Assembly: GCA_017614795.1 (NCBI GenBank)
Contig: JAGABD010000036.1
Location: forward strand, 1-41,373
Source: Bacteroidales bacterium
Lineage (GTDB): Bacteria; Bacteroidota; Bacteroidia; Bacteroidales; UBA932
Reading direction: 5' to 3'
Length of the DNA: 41,373 nt
Below, in pieces: positions 24,894-32,498 of this stretch; the stretch's first letter is position 1; every line of letters begins with the position of its first letter. The notes below the pieces were generated by a model. That model saw only the letters and a list, made by a program, of their open reading frames with translations, ran no database searches and was not told the origin of the DNA. The position numbers and the translations under genes were made by a program.

Positions 24894-24901
24894 TATCTTT
24901 G
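24894..24901 (+). promoter_or_regulatory. GH31 gene promoter, -7 element TATCTTTG
   Basis: Exact TAnnTTTG match with only 3 nt between it and the ATG at 24905. With a start site about 4 nt downstream of the motif, transcription would begin at the A of the start codon, giving a leaderless mRNA. Confidence 0.65.
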
Positions 24902-24904
24902 CGT

Positions 24905-26560
24905 ATGCGACTTCGTTTAATATTGCTTTTCGCCCTGATGCCGTTCGCACTCGGGGCCCAGAACCTTTACACGACTGACATTGCTCCCCTCGAAGGCGAG
25001 TACTGGTGGGGAGCCGTTGTGAACAAGGGATACGCCCAGCCTTTCACCGACTTCTGCGCTTCCGACAACTACTATATCGACGACAAGGAGCTTCCGGCGC
25101 CCTCGGACAAGCCCTTCGACCTCGCGGAGATGAGCGTCAAGAGCGTCAGCGCGCCCGTGCTGCTCTCCAGCAAGGGCCGCTATGTCTGGGGAAGCCATCC
25201 CTTCGCCTTCAGCTTCAAGAACGGCGCCCTGCATATAGAGTCCAGGTTCGAGAAGATAGAGGCGGTGGAGGCAGGAAAGACGCTGAAAGATGCCTATAAG
25301 GCCGTCTGCGCGGCGCACTTCCCCTTCGACGGTCGCGAGCCGGCGGAACTGATGTTCACCAAGCCCCAGTTCAACAACTGGATAGAGACAGTGGTGCTGG
25401 GCATCAACCAGGAGAACGCCGAAAAGTTCGTGGACGCTCTCCACGACAGCGGTTTCCCCTGCGGAGTGGTTATGATAGACGGAGGATGGCAGCGCTACCA
25501 CGGCCGCCGCGACTTCAATCCGGAAACCTTCCCCGACGCCAGGCATCTCTTCGACAAGATAAGCGGCTACGGCTACAAGGGCGTGCTGTGGGTGGCATAT
25601 TTCCTCTCGGCGGACAGCCGTCCGGAATATGTAAGCTACAAGCCCGAGGCCCAGAACATACTCGTTCGCAGCAAGGACAATCCCAAGCACGACGCCGCCC
25701 TCGTATGGTGGTGGAACGGCATCAGCGTGACGATGGACCTCACCGCCCCCGCGATCAGGCAGAAGTTTACCGACGAGCTCAAGGATTTCGCGAAGCGCTT
25801 CGGTTTCGAAGGCTTCAAGTTCGACGGTGGCGACCCCGAATACTTCCGCGGCAACGCCCTGTTCAGCGAGCCCTGGATGACTCCCGCCGACTTCGGCCAC
25901 GCCTACGCCCGGGTCGGGGAATCCTTCCCCTATAACGAATACCGAGCCGCCTACAATCCCGGAGGACTTCCCATAGTCGTGCGCCACTACGACGTCGGCC
26001 ACAGCTGGGAAGCGACCAGGGCGATCATTCCCGACCTCCTCGTTTCCGGCCTTTTGGGCTGTCCTTATGTTTTCGCGGACATGATTGGAGGAGGCCTTGC
26101 CGGCAGTTACGAACCGGGCAACAGCTTCTCGCACAAGCTCTTCATCCGTTCCTGCCAACTGCAGGCCCTGATGCCGATGATGCAGTTCAGCGCCGCCCCC
26201 TGGCGCGTCCTCACTCCCGAGGAGTGCGAAATCTGCCGCAAGTACGCCGAACTCCACGTGAGTTTCGGTCCCTACATAATGGAGCAGGTCCACCACGCTT
26301 CCAGCACCGGCGAACCCATCATGCGCAGCATGGAATACGAGTACCCGGGATGTGGCTACGAGCACGTCACCAGCCAGTATATGCTGGGCCCGAAATACAT
26401 CGTGGCGCCGGTCCTCAGCGAGGACGACTCGCAGACCGTCTATCTCCCGAAGGGCAAATGGCGCGACGATCTCGGCAAGACCTTCAGGGGTCCCAGGGTC
26501 CTCAAGTTGCAGAACGTTCCGCTGGAGCGTCTCCCCTATTACGAGAAACTCGGAAAATAA
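24905..26560 (+). CDS. Glycoside hydrolase family 31 protein, possible alpha-galactosidase
   Basis: A 551-aa exported enzyme (signal MRLRLILLFALMPFALGAQ) with a GH31 (beta/alpha)8 barrel. FKFDGGD (304-310) carries the expected nucleophile Asp307. The later HYDVGHSWEATRAIIPDLL aligns with the GH31 acid/base block (D followed five residues on by W), making Asp363 the likely acid/base. The DMIGGG segment after it matches the usual DIGGF. The FKFDGGD form and short N-terminal domain resemble the MYORG/PsGal31A branch, which includes alpha-galactosidases, rather than alpha-glucosidases with DMNE or WSDMSE-type sites. I chose the ATG at 24905; a TTG at 24899 falls in the promoter. Family firm, substrate inferred. 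Confidence 0.85.
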   Translation: MRLRLILLFALMPFALGAQNLYTTDIAPLEGEYWWGAVVNKGYAQPFTDFCASDNYYIDDKELPAPSDKPFDLAEMSVKSVSAPVLLSSKGRYVWGSHPFAFSFKNGALHIESRFEKIEAVEAGKTLKDAYKAVCAAHFPFDGREPAELMFTKPQFNNWIETVVLGINQENAEKFVDALHDSGFPCGVVMIDGGWQRYHGRRDFNPETFPDARHLFDKISGYGYKGVLWVAYFLSADSRPEYVSYKPEAQNILVRSKDNPKHDAALVWWWNGISVTMDLTAPAIRQKFTDELKDFAKRFGFEGFKFDGGDPEYFRGNALFSEPWMTPADFGHAYARVGESFPYNEYRAAYNPGGLPIVVRHYDVGHSWEATRAIIPDLLVSGLLGCPYVFADMIGGGLAGSYEPGNSFSHKLFIRSCQLQALMPMMQFSAAPWRVLTPEECEICRKYAELHVSFGPYIMEQVHHASSTGEPIMRSMEYEYPGCGYEHVTSQYMLGPKYIVAPVLSEDDSQTVYLPKGKWRDDLGKTFRGPRVLKLQNVPLERLPYYEKLGK

Positions 26561-26596
26561 AAGAAAAAGCCCGGACGTCCGCCCGGGCTTTTTCTT
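26561..26596. terminator. Bidirectional intrinsic terminator between GH31 and GH97 genes
   Basis: AAGAAAAAGCCCGG (26561-26574) and CCGGGCTTTTTCTT (26583-26596) are perfect 14-nt complements with an 8-nt loop. Either strand therefore gives a GC stem followed by a T-run. It begins on the base after the GH31 stop and lies 14 nt from the GH97 stop. It is the only strong terminator found in the window. Confidence 0.95.
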
Positions 26597-26610
26597 ATTC
26601 CTATGAGTCT

Positions 26611-28602
26611 TTACCGACTGAGTTTCGCCACCCAGCCGCCGCCTGAAACGAGGCTGGCCTTGATGGTGTCCGAAGCCTTGACGGACAGCTTTTCGACCGC
26701 ATAGTCCGCGTGCAGTTTTTCTGCGTTGGGGCCATCCTTGAACACCGTTGCCGTCCAGTTCCCTTCGGGCAGGAAATCCAGCTTCAAATCCATTTCACGG
26801 GCATCCCAGTTGGTGGTTGCGCCGATGTACCAGGCTTCGCCACTGCGCTTCGCGACCGCCACGCTTTCGCCGACTTTCCCGCAAAGAGGAACGACCTCGT
26901 CCCATACCGTGGGCATCGCCGCGATGAAGCGGGTGCACTCCTCTTCTTTAAGATAGAGGGAAGGACTGTCGCAGAGCATTCCGAAAGGAGCGTCGAAGAT
27001 GACGTACTCCGCAATCTGGTGGCAGCGCGAACCCTGGCTCATTGGCTGTTCCCAATTGGGACGGTAATCGTTTCTGCCGCCATTGAGCATCGCGCCCTGA
27101 GTGTAGTCCATAGGGCCCGCGAACATCCTTATATAAGGAATGGTGACGTCGTATTCGGGCTGGCAGAGATCCTCTTTCCACTTCATCTGCTCCAGGCCGG
27201 AGACACCTTCGAAATTGAGGACGTTGGGATAGGTGCGGGTGAGGCCGGAAGGCTTGAAGGCGCCGTGAAAATCGAGGAAGAGACGATACTTCGCCGTGGT
27301 CTCGGCGGCGCGGCGGTAGAAGTCCACCATCGCCTGGTCGTCGTAGTTCATGAAGTCCACCTTGAAGCCTTTGATGCCCATCTCGGCGTAGTGGCGGCAG
27401 ACATTCTCCATATCCCTGTCGAAGGCATAGTAGCCGGCCCAGAGAACCAGCCCCACGCCCTTTTCGGCAGCGTATTTCGCAAGATGCGGAAGATCGAGCT
27501 CAGGCACCACCTGGAAGAGGTCCGCCTCCATATGCACCGACCAGCCCTCGTCCAGAATCACGTAAGGGATGCCGAATTTCGAGGCGAAATCGATGTAATA
27601 CTTGTAGGTTCTGGTATTGATTCCGGCTTTGAAATCCACGCCGAAAAGGTTCCAGTCGTTCCACCAGTCCCAGGCCACCAGACCGGGCTTCACCCAGCTC
27701 CAGTCGACATCCGCCGCGGGAGTCGCGGTATTGAAAACCAGGTCGCTGGCAAGCAGGTCCGTATCCTCGCGGGCCACGCCCACCAGTCTCCAGGGCATCG
27801 ACGCCTTGGCGGGCAGCTTCGCTATGAAATCCTTGCGGCTCTTGCGGAGGAGCATTATATTGCTGTGGCCTCCCTGCTCGACAGCGTCGGGATACTGCGC
27901 GAAAACGCCCCTGAGAGTCTTTCCGCCATCCCCTTCAAGGTACATTCCGGGATAGTTCAGAAGGTCCGATTCGGTTATGCAGAGTTTGGCTACGCCGGCA
28001 TCGAAAAGAATGGGCAGGAAAGCCAGGCGGCCCTTCTCCCACTCCGACACCTTCGACTTGGAGTAGATGTTCTCGAACGAGTTCCGGAACTGCGCTTCGC
28101 CCAGCGCGCCTTCCTTGTCCGGTTTGACGTAGGGAATCCAGGCCTTGTAGTCGTCGGGGAAATTGAATTCGGCCTTTTCGGACTTCACCGTCACTTCCTT
28201 TGCGGTCGTCGACACGAAACGCCAGGCGACACCCTCGTCGTAGGCGCGAAGCTCGATATCGAAGCCCTTGAAGCTGAGTATGAGTCCGTTGTAATGGTTG
28301 CGGACTTTCGACTTCTTATAGAAGGCGGTCTCGACGGTCCTGTCTGCTTTGACGGCCTTCTTTTTCAGGAATTTGGAGCCCTTGCCCCAAACGGTTCCGT
28401 CGGCAAGCGAAAGGGACAGTTCCGAAGGGGCCAGCACCTGCGTTCCGTCGACGTAGACGCTGTTGGTGACGGTCTTTCCGACCTCGGTGCGGATTTCTAT
28501 CTTGCCATCGGGAGAAAGCAGCCTGTGAGTGGCCGCATTCGATGAAAAAGCGCCTGCAAAAAACAATGACGCGGCAAAACAAAGGACGATTATCTTTTTC
28601 AT
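26611..28602 (-). CDS. Glycoside hydrolase family 97, retaining (alpha-galactosidase-like) type
   Basis: A 663-aa exported enzyme (signal [23 protein letters not shown]). It has the GH97 N-terminal beta-sandwich (about 25-290), the (beta/alpha)8 barrel ([30 protein letters not shown]) and a C-terminal beta domain. Asp416 in [12 protein letters not shown] occupies the place of the nucleophile of retaining GH97 alpha-galactosidases (Asp415 in BtGH97b, from memory). Glu465 in NFEGVSG lies where the acid/base is expected. Inverting SusB-type alpha-glucosidases lack that Asp. I chose the ATG at 28600-28602; the open frame up to 29283 runs antisense to pdxJ and is not coding. Convergent with GH31. 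Confidence 0.9.
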   Translation of the reverse strand: MKKIIVLCFAASLFFAGAFSSNAATHRLLSPDGKIEIRTEVGKTVTNSVYVDGTQVLAPSELSLSLADGTVWGKGSKFLKKKAVKADRTVETAFYKKSKVRNHYNGLILSFKGFDIELRAYDEGVAWRFVSTTAKEVTVKSEKAEFNFPDDYKAWIPYVKPDKEGALGEAQFRNSFENIYSKSKVSEWEKGRLAFLPILFDAGVAKLCITESDLLNYPGMYLEGDGGKTLRGVFAQYPDAVEQGGHSNIMLLRKSRKDFIAKLPAKASMPWRLVGVAREDTDLLASDLVFNTATPAADVDWSWVKPGLVAWDWWNDWNLFGVDFKAGINTRTYKYYIDFASKFGIPYVILDEGWSVHMEADLFQVVPELDLPHLAKYAAEKGVGLVLWAGYYAFDRDMENVCRHYAEMGIKGFKVDFMNYDDQAMVDFYRRAAETTAKYRLFLDFHGAFKPSGLTRTYPNVLNFEGVSGLEQMKWKEDLCQPEYDVTIPYIRMFAGPMDYTQGAMLNGGRNDYRPNWEQPMSQGSRCHQIAEYVIFDAPFGMLCDSPSLYLKEEECTRFIAAMPTVWDEVVPLCGKVGESVAVAKRSGEAWYIGATTNWDAREMDLKLDFLPEGNWTATVFKDGPNAEKLHADYAVEKLSVKASDTIKASLVSGGGWVAKLSR

Positions 28603-28606
28603 ATCG

Positions 28607-28613
28607 CAAGATA
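28607..28613 (-). promoter_or_regulatory. Possible GH97 promoter element
   Basis: Minus-strand TATCTTG is one T short of TAnnTTTG and lies 4 nt before the GH97 ATG. If used, the message would be nearly leaderless, like that of the neighbouring genes. It lies 13 bp from the pdxJ -7 element on the other strand. Confidence 0.35.
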
Positions 28614-28626
28614 CGCATTTTCTTCG

Positions 28627-28634
28627 TATTTTTG
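28627..28634 (+). promoter_or_regulatory. pdxJ promoter, -7 element TATTTTTG
   Basis: Exact TAnnTTTG match, 7 nt before the pdxJ ATG at 28642; predicted leader about 4 nt. It shares a 39-nt divergent gap with the GH97 start. Confidence 0.65.
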
Positions 28635-28641
28635 CACGGAT

Positions 28642-29355
28642 ATGACTAAACTGAGCGTCAATATCAACAAGATCGCTACACTGCGCAACGCCCGCGGCGG
28701 GAATCTTCCCGACGTGACGAAGGCGGCGCTCGACTGCGAGCGCTTCGGGGCGCAGGGCATCACCGTGCATCCCCGTCCGGACGAAAGGCATATCCGCTAC
28801 AGCGACGTCCGCACGATCCGGCCTCTTGTCTCCACCGAATTCAACATCGAGGGCAACCCCATCGAGTCCTTCCGGGAACTTGTGCTGGAAGTTGTCCCCG
28901 ACCAGGTGACGCTGGTTCCCGACGCCCACGACGCAATAACCTCCAACGCCGGCTGGGACACGGTCCGAAACCGCGAATTCCTTACGCAGATGTGCTCCCT
29001 CTTCCATAGCAAGGGCATACGCGTTTCCATCTTCATAGACCCCGTTCCCGAAATGGCCGTTGCCGCAAAGGCTTGCGGAGCCGACCGGGTGGAACTCTAT
29101 ACCGAAGCATACAGCGCCCAGTACGCCGCAGGCCCCGAAAAAGCCATCGCCCCCTATCTTGCGACAGCCGTCGCCGCGAGGGAATCCGGGCTCGGGCTCA
29201 ATGCGGGACACGACCTCAACCTTCAGAATCTCGCGTATTTCGTAAAGACCATCCCCTGGACGGACGAAGTTTCCATCGGACATGCCATAATCTGCGACGC
29301 CCTGTATATGGGACTCGAAAAGACCATAGCCGCCTACAGGGCCTGCCTTGTTTGA
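28642..29355 (+). CDS. pdxJ: Pyridoxine 5'-phosphate synthase
   Basis: Condenses 1-deoxyxylulose 5-phosphate with 3-amino-2-oxopropyl phosphate to pyridoxine 5'-phosphate, the last step of the DXP-dependent B6 pathway. The 237-aa length is standard. Visible are [16 protein letters not shown] (2-18), the phosphate/substrate loop [14 protein letters not shown] (about 39-53), [12 protein letters not shown] and [15 protein letters not shown]. Cytoplasmic. B6 supports PLP enzymes such as the PatB-type lyase in this window. It has its own promoter and a 66-nt gap follows it. Confidence 0.96.
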   Translation: MTKLSVNINKIATLRNARGGNLPDVTKAALDCERFGAQGITVHPRPDERHIRYSDVRTIRPLVSTEFNIEGNPIESFRELVLEVVPDQVTLVPDAHDAITSNAGWDTVRNREFLTQMCSLFHSKGIRVSIFIDPVPEMAVAAKACGADRVELYTEAYSAQYAAGPEKAIAPYLATAVAARESGLGLNAGHDLNLQNLAYFVKTIPWTDEVSIGHAIICDALYMGLEKTIAAYRACLV

Positions 29356-29366
29356 CGGCCCGATTT

Positions 29367-29395
29367 TTGAGGAACTGAATTATTTGTTATTTTTG
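29367..29395 (+). promoter_or_regulatory. Promoter of the Skp-like lipoprotein gene (-33 TTG, -7 TATTTTTG)
   Basis: TTG at 29367-29369 and TATTTTTG at 29388-29395 are separated by 18 nt, the best two-part Bacteroidetes promoter in the window. The start codon is 26 nt further on, so this gene has a longer leader (about 22 nt) than its neighbours. Confidence 0.7.
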
Positions 29396-29421
29396 CAATC
29401 TATTACAACTACAGAACGAAT

Positions 29422-30036
29422 ATGAAACGCATCGCTTTATTGCTCAGCATTGCCGTCCTCGGCGTGCTCGCCATTTCTTGCAAACAATTGAAGAAAGCCG
29501 AAGAAGGCGCCAACGCCGAAGCTTCCGAAGTCAAGGCAGGTCCCGAGAAGGGCTCCATCGTATATTTCAACCTCGACCGCGTGCTCGAGGAATATGATAT
29601 GGCCAACGATCTCCGTTCCGTCGTGGAAACCAAGGTGAACAGCCTCTCGCAGGAAGTGAACCGCCGCGGCAGCAAACTGGAGAAGGACATCAAGGCTTTC
29701 CAGGACAAGGTCGACAAGGGCCTTATGACCCGTTCCACCGCTGAAGCCCAGAGCGCGACCCTGCAGAAGAAGCAGCAGGATTTCCAGCAGTATGCGGCCC
29801 AGAAGCAGCAGGAAGCTGCCGAGGAGCAGCAGGTTATGATGAACAACATCGCCGATGCCATCGCAAGCTACCTCAAGGAATTCAACGAGGAGCATCAGTT
29901 CGCTCTCATCCTCACCACCCAGGGCGGAATCCTTCCCGCTCCCGTGGCCTGCGGTGATCCCGAGCTCGACATCACCGACCTTCTTCTCGAAGGCCTCAAC
30001 GCCAAATACGTAAAGGAGAAGAATTCCTCCAAATGA
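29422..30036 (+). CDS. OmpH/Skp-like lipoprotein
   Basis: A 204-aa protein with a lipoprotein signal (MKRIALLLSIAVLGVLAISC; lipobox AISC, Cys20). It has an acidic linker (about 25-45), then the OmpH-type start IVYFNLDRVLEEYDM and a long Gln/Glu/Lys coiled-coil (about 65-145), ending in a C-terminal domain (FALILTTQGGILPA). It is therefore a membrane-anchored relative of the soluble Skp encoded at 20130-20702. A role as tethered chaperone for outer-membrane proteins is likely but inferred. Its stop overlaps the start of the GT2 gene (ATGA at 30033-30036). Confidence 0.85.
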   Translation: MKRIALLLSIAVLGVLAISCKQLKKAEEGANAEASEVKAGPEKGSIVYFNLDRVLEEYDMANDLRSVVETKVNSLSQEVNRRGSKLEKDIKAFQDKVDKGLMTRSTAEAQSATLQKKQQDFQQYAAQKQQEAAEEQQVMMNNIADAIASYLKEFNEEHQFALILTTQGGILPAPVACGDPELDITDLLLEGLNAKYVKEKNSSK

Positions 30037-31025
30037 GGTACTCCGTAATCGTTCCGGTGTTCAACCGGCCGGACGAAGTCGACGAGTTGCTTTCGAGCCT
30101 CGAGGCCTGTCCGGAAAATGATTTCGAAGTTCTCATAGTCGAGGACGGCTCGACGCTTCCCTGCAGGGACGTAGCCGAACGCCATTCCGGCAAACTCGAC
30201 ATCAAATATCTCGCAAAGGAAAATTCGGGACCCGGGCAGAGCCGCAACTTCGGCGCAGCCCGGGCCTCGGGCGATTATCTGCTAATACTCGACTCCGACG
30301 TCACGGTTCCGCAGAACTGGTTCTCCGCCATTTCGGCCGAACTCGACGCGAACCCCTGCGACGCTTTCGGAGGCCCCGACCGCAGCCATCCTTCCTTCAC
30401 CCCGGTGCAGAAGGCCATCAGCTACTCCATGACCTCCTTTTTCACCACGGGCGGCATCCGCGGAAGCAAGGCAAGTCTCGACAAGTTCTACCCGCGAAGC
30501 TACAATATGGGCATCAGGCGCGAGGTTTTCGAGGCTCTCGGAGGATTCAGCGAAATGCGTTTCGGCGAAGATATCGACCTGAGCATCCGCATCTTCGAGG
30601 CAGGGTATTCCTGCCGTCTCTTCCCCGAGGCGTGGGTATGGCACAAGCGCCGCACCGACCTCAGGAAATTCTTCCGCCAGGTCTTCAACAGCGGCATCGC
30701 CCGCATCAACCTGCAGAAGCGCCACCCGGGCTCGCTCAAGGCGGTTCATGTTCTGCCCGCGGCGTTCACCGTGGGATGCGCCCTCCTCATACTCGGTTCG
30801 CCTTTCTTCCCCTGGCTTCCCTCCCTCATAGCGCTGTATGCGCTTCTGGTACTGCTGGATTCCGCATTCAGCAACGACGGCAGCATTCAGATCGGCATTC
30901 TTTCCGTCGCGGCGGCCTTCGTGCAGCTGATCGGCTACGGCAGCGGATTCCTGTACGCCTGGTGGAGAAGGTGCGTGCTTGGCGAGGGCGAATTCGAGGC
31001 TTTCCGGAAGAATTTCTACAAATAA
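30033..31025 (+). CDS. GT2-family glycosyltransferase, membrane-attached
   Basis: A 330-aa protein with a GT-A domain: YSVIVPVFNRPDEV at the start, EDGS at 37-40, the metal/nucleotide-binding DSD at 87-89 (LLILDSDVTVP), and FGEDIDLSIR with the likely catalytic ED. About two to three membrane helices follow (about 240-310: FTVGCALLILGSPFF and neighbours), so it works on the cytoplasmic face of the inner membrane. It probably adds a sugar to a lipid-linked acceptor in surface polysaccharide or glycolipid synthesis. It is translationally coupled to the Skp-like lipoprotein gene. Donor and acceptor unknown. Confidence 0.9.
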   Translation: MRYSVIVPVFNRPDEVDELLSSLEACPENDFEVLIVEDGSTLPCRDVAERHSGKLDIKYLAKENSGPGQSRNFGAARASGDYLLILDSDVTVPQNWFSAISAELDANPCDAFGGPDRSHPSFTPVQKAISYSMTSFFTTGGIRGSKASLDKFYPRSYNMGIRREVFEALGGFSEMRFGEDIDLSIRIFEAGYSCRLFPEAWVWHKRRTDLRKFFRQVFNSGIARINLQKRHPGSLKAVHVLPAAFTVGCALLILGSPFFPWLPSLIALYALLVLLDSAFSNDGSIQIGILSVAAAFVQLIGYGSGFLYAWWRRCVLGEGEFEAFRKNFYK

Positions 31026-31030
31026 ATTCG

Positions 31031-31038
31031 TATCTTTG
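31031..31038 (+). promoter_or_regulatory. LysM-gene promoter, -7 element TATCTTTG
   Basis: Exact TAnnTTTG match in the 21-nt gap after the GT2 gene, 8 nt before the ATG at 31047. Predicted leader about 5 nt. Confidence 0.6.
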
Positions 31039-31046
31039 GGATTGCA

Positions 31047-32492
31047 ATGAAACGACTGCTATCCATACTTTTCCTGGCCGCATCGCTGCTTTCTGCGTAC
31101 GCGCAGGAGTACGTGGTGCCCGAAATAAAGGTGTCGCAGGACAAGGTCCGCGTGAACGGAGAGTACTTCTACGCCCACGTCGTGCAGGAGAAGCAGACGC
31201 TGTTTTCCATTGCAAGGGTCTACGGAGTCGGCGTGCAGGACATCTACGACGCCAACAAGAACCTCAACCTCGAAAGCGAGGGACTCAAGACGGGGCAGGT
31301 GATTTTCATTCCCGTCGAGAAGAAGCAGGCGCCCGCCAAACTCGAAGGCGAGGTGAGCGGCGACAGCAGGACGCTCTTCCCCGGCACGGCTCCCCAGCCG
31401 GCGCCCGAGGAGACGAAAGCGGTTCCGGCACAGGACCAGGAATTCACCCTTGAAATCCCCCAGACGGTCAGCATCGCCCTCATACTCCCCTTCTCCGCAG
31501 GCGGAAGAGCCCGCGAAAACTGCCTCGACTTCTATTGCGGCGCCCTTCTTGCCGCAAAGAAATACGGCGAGAGCGGCAAGCCTCTGACCATTACGGCAAT
31601 CGACTGCAAGGATCCCGGAGCAAACCTCTCCACAAGGGCGCTCTCCGAATTCGACGTGATAATCGGCCCCACCGACACCGCGGATACCAAGAAGATTCTC
31701 AAGCATCTTCCCCACGACAAATATCTGGTTTCGCCCCTCGAACCCAAGAATGCGGCTTATGCAAGGGAATGGCGCCTCGTGCAGGCACCTTCGCCCGTGA
31801 GCGTCCAGAATGAAGAGGCCGCCAGATGGGCGCTTTCGGAGATGGCTCCGGGCGACACCCTCGTGCTGATCCGCGAGAAGGACAAGCCCCTCTCCCCCGC
31901 CAACGCCGCGCTCGTTGACGTGCTCAAGGCCAGCGGCCGCAAGTTCCATACTATAGCGTACGCGCTTCTCGAAGGTCTCGAGATCCAGACAGCCTTTATG
32001 GCCCACGCCGCGAAGGAAGGCAGCACCACCCGCTACCTTATCGCCTCCGAGGACGAGTCGTTCATCAACGATGCCATCCGAAACGTCAATCTGATGGTAT
32101 ACAAGCATTACGAGGTAGCGCTCTACGCGCCTTCCCGCGTTTCCCGCTTCTCCACCATCGAGCCCGAGAATCTGCATAACGTCAACACGCATCTCTGCGC
32201 CACCTATTTCACCGATTACGGCAACGACGAATGCAAGAAGACAGTGCTCGCCTACAGGGCCCTGTTCAATTCCGAACCCGGCCAGTTCGCGCTGCACGGA
32301 TACGACGTGGTGAACTATTTCGCCGGCATCTGCAGCACTTACGGAAAGCAGTGGGCGAAGAAACTCTGCGACTACCCCGCTTCCGGACTTCAGACGAGCT
32401 TCCGCTTCAAGCCCTTCGACGGCGCCGGACAGGTGAACGCATCCGTCATTCGGGTGGTCTACACGCCGGATTTCAAGCTTGTAATAAAGTAA
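31047..32492 (+). CDS. LysM domain protein with periplasmic-binding-protein-like domain
   Basis: A 481-aa exported protein (signal MKRLLSILFLAASLLSAYAQ). One LysM domain (about 40-91: YAHVVQEKQTLFSIARVYGV then LKTGQVIFIPV) should bind peptidoglycan. After a Pro/Glu-rich linker (about 92-140) comes a type I periplasmic-binding-like domain (about 145-481). It opens with SIALILPFSAGGRARENCLD and includes DVIIGPTDTADTKKIL and FALHGYDVVNYFAGI. This architecture is frequent in Bacteroidetes and often labelled LysM or amino-acid substrate-binding protein; its ligand is not known. It is not next to transporter genes. Its stop is 6 nt from the convergent recN stop, with no terminator. Confidence 0.85.
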   Translation: MKRLLSILFLAASLLSAYAQEYVVPEIKVSQDKVRVNGEYFYAHVVQEKQTLFSIARVYGVGVQDIYDANKNLNLESEGLKTGQVIFIPVEKKQAPAKLEGEVSGDSRTLFPGTAPQPAPEETKAVPAQDQEFTLEIPQTVSIALILPFSAGGRARENCLDFYCGALLAAKKYGESGKPLTITAIDCKDPGANLSTRALSEFDVIIGPTDTADTKKILKHLPHDKYLVSPLEPKNAAYAREWRLVQAPSPVSVQNEEAARWALSEMAPGDTLVLIREKDKPLSPANAALVDVLKASGRKFHTIAYALLEGLEIQTAFMAHAAKEGSTTRYLIASEDESFINDAIRNVNLMVYKHYEVALYAPSRVSRFSTIEPENLHNVNTHLCATYFTDYGNDECKKTVLAYRALFNSEPGQFALHGYDVVNYFAGICSTYGKQWAKKLCDYPASGLQTSFRFKPFDGAGQVNASVIRVVYTPDFKLVIK

Positions 32493-32498
32493 TTCCGA

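Noticed and set aside
24905..28602. GH31-GH97 as a polysaccharide utilisation locus
   Set aside because: No SusC/SusD pair, surface-glycan-binding protein, HTCS or ECF sigma/anti-sigma genes are nearby, and the two genes converge rather than form an operon.
28603..29283. N-terminal extension of the GH97 reading frame
   Set aside because: The extension is antisense to pdxJ. The internal Met at 28602 begins a proper signal peptide.
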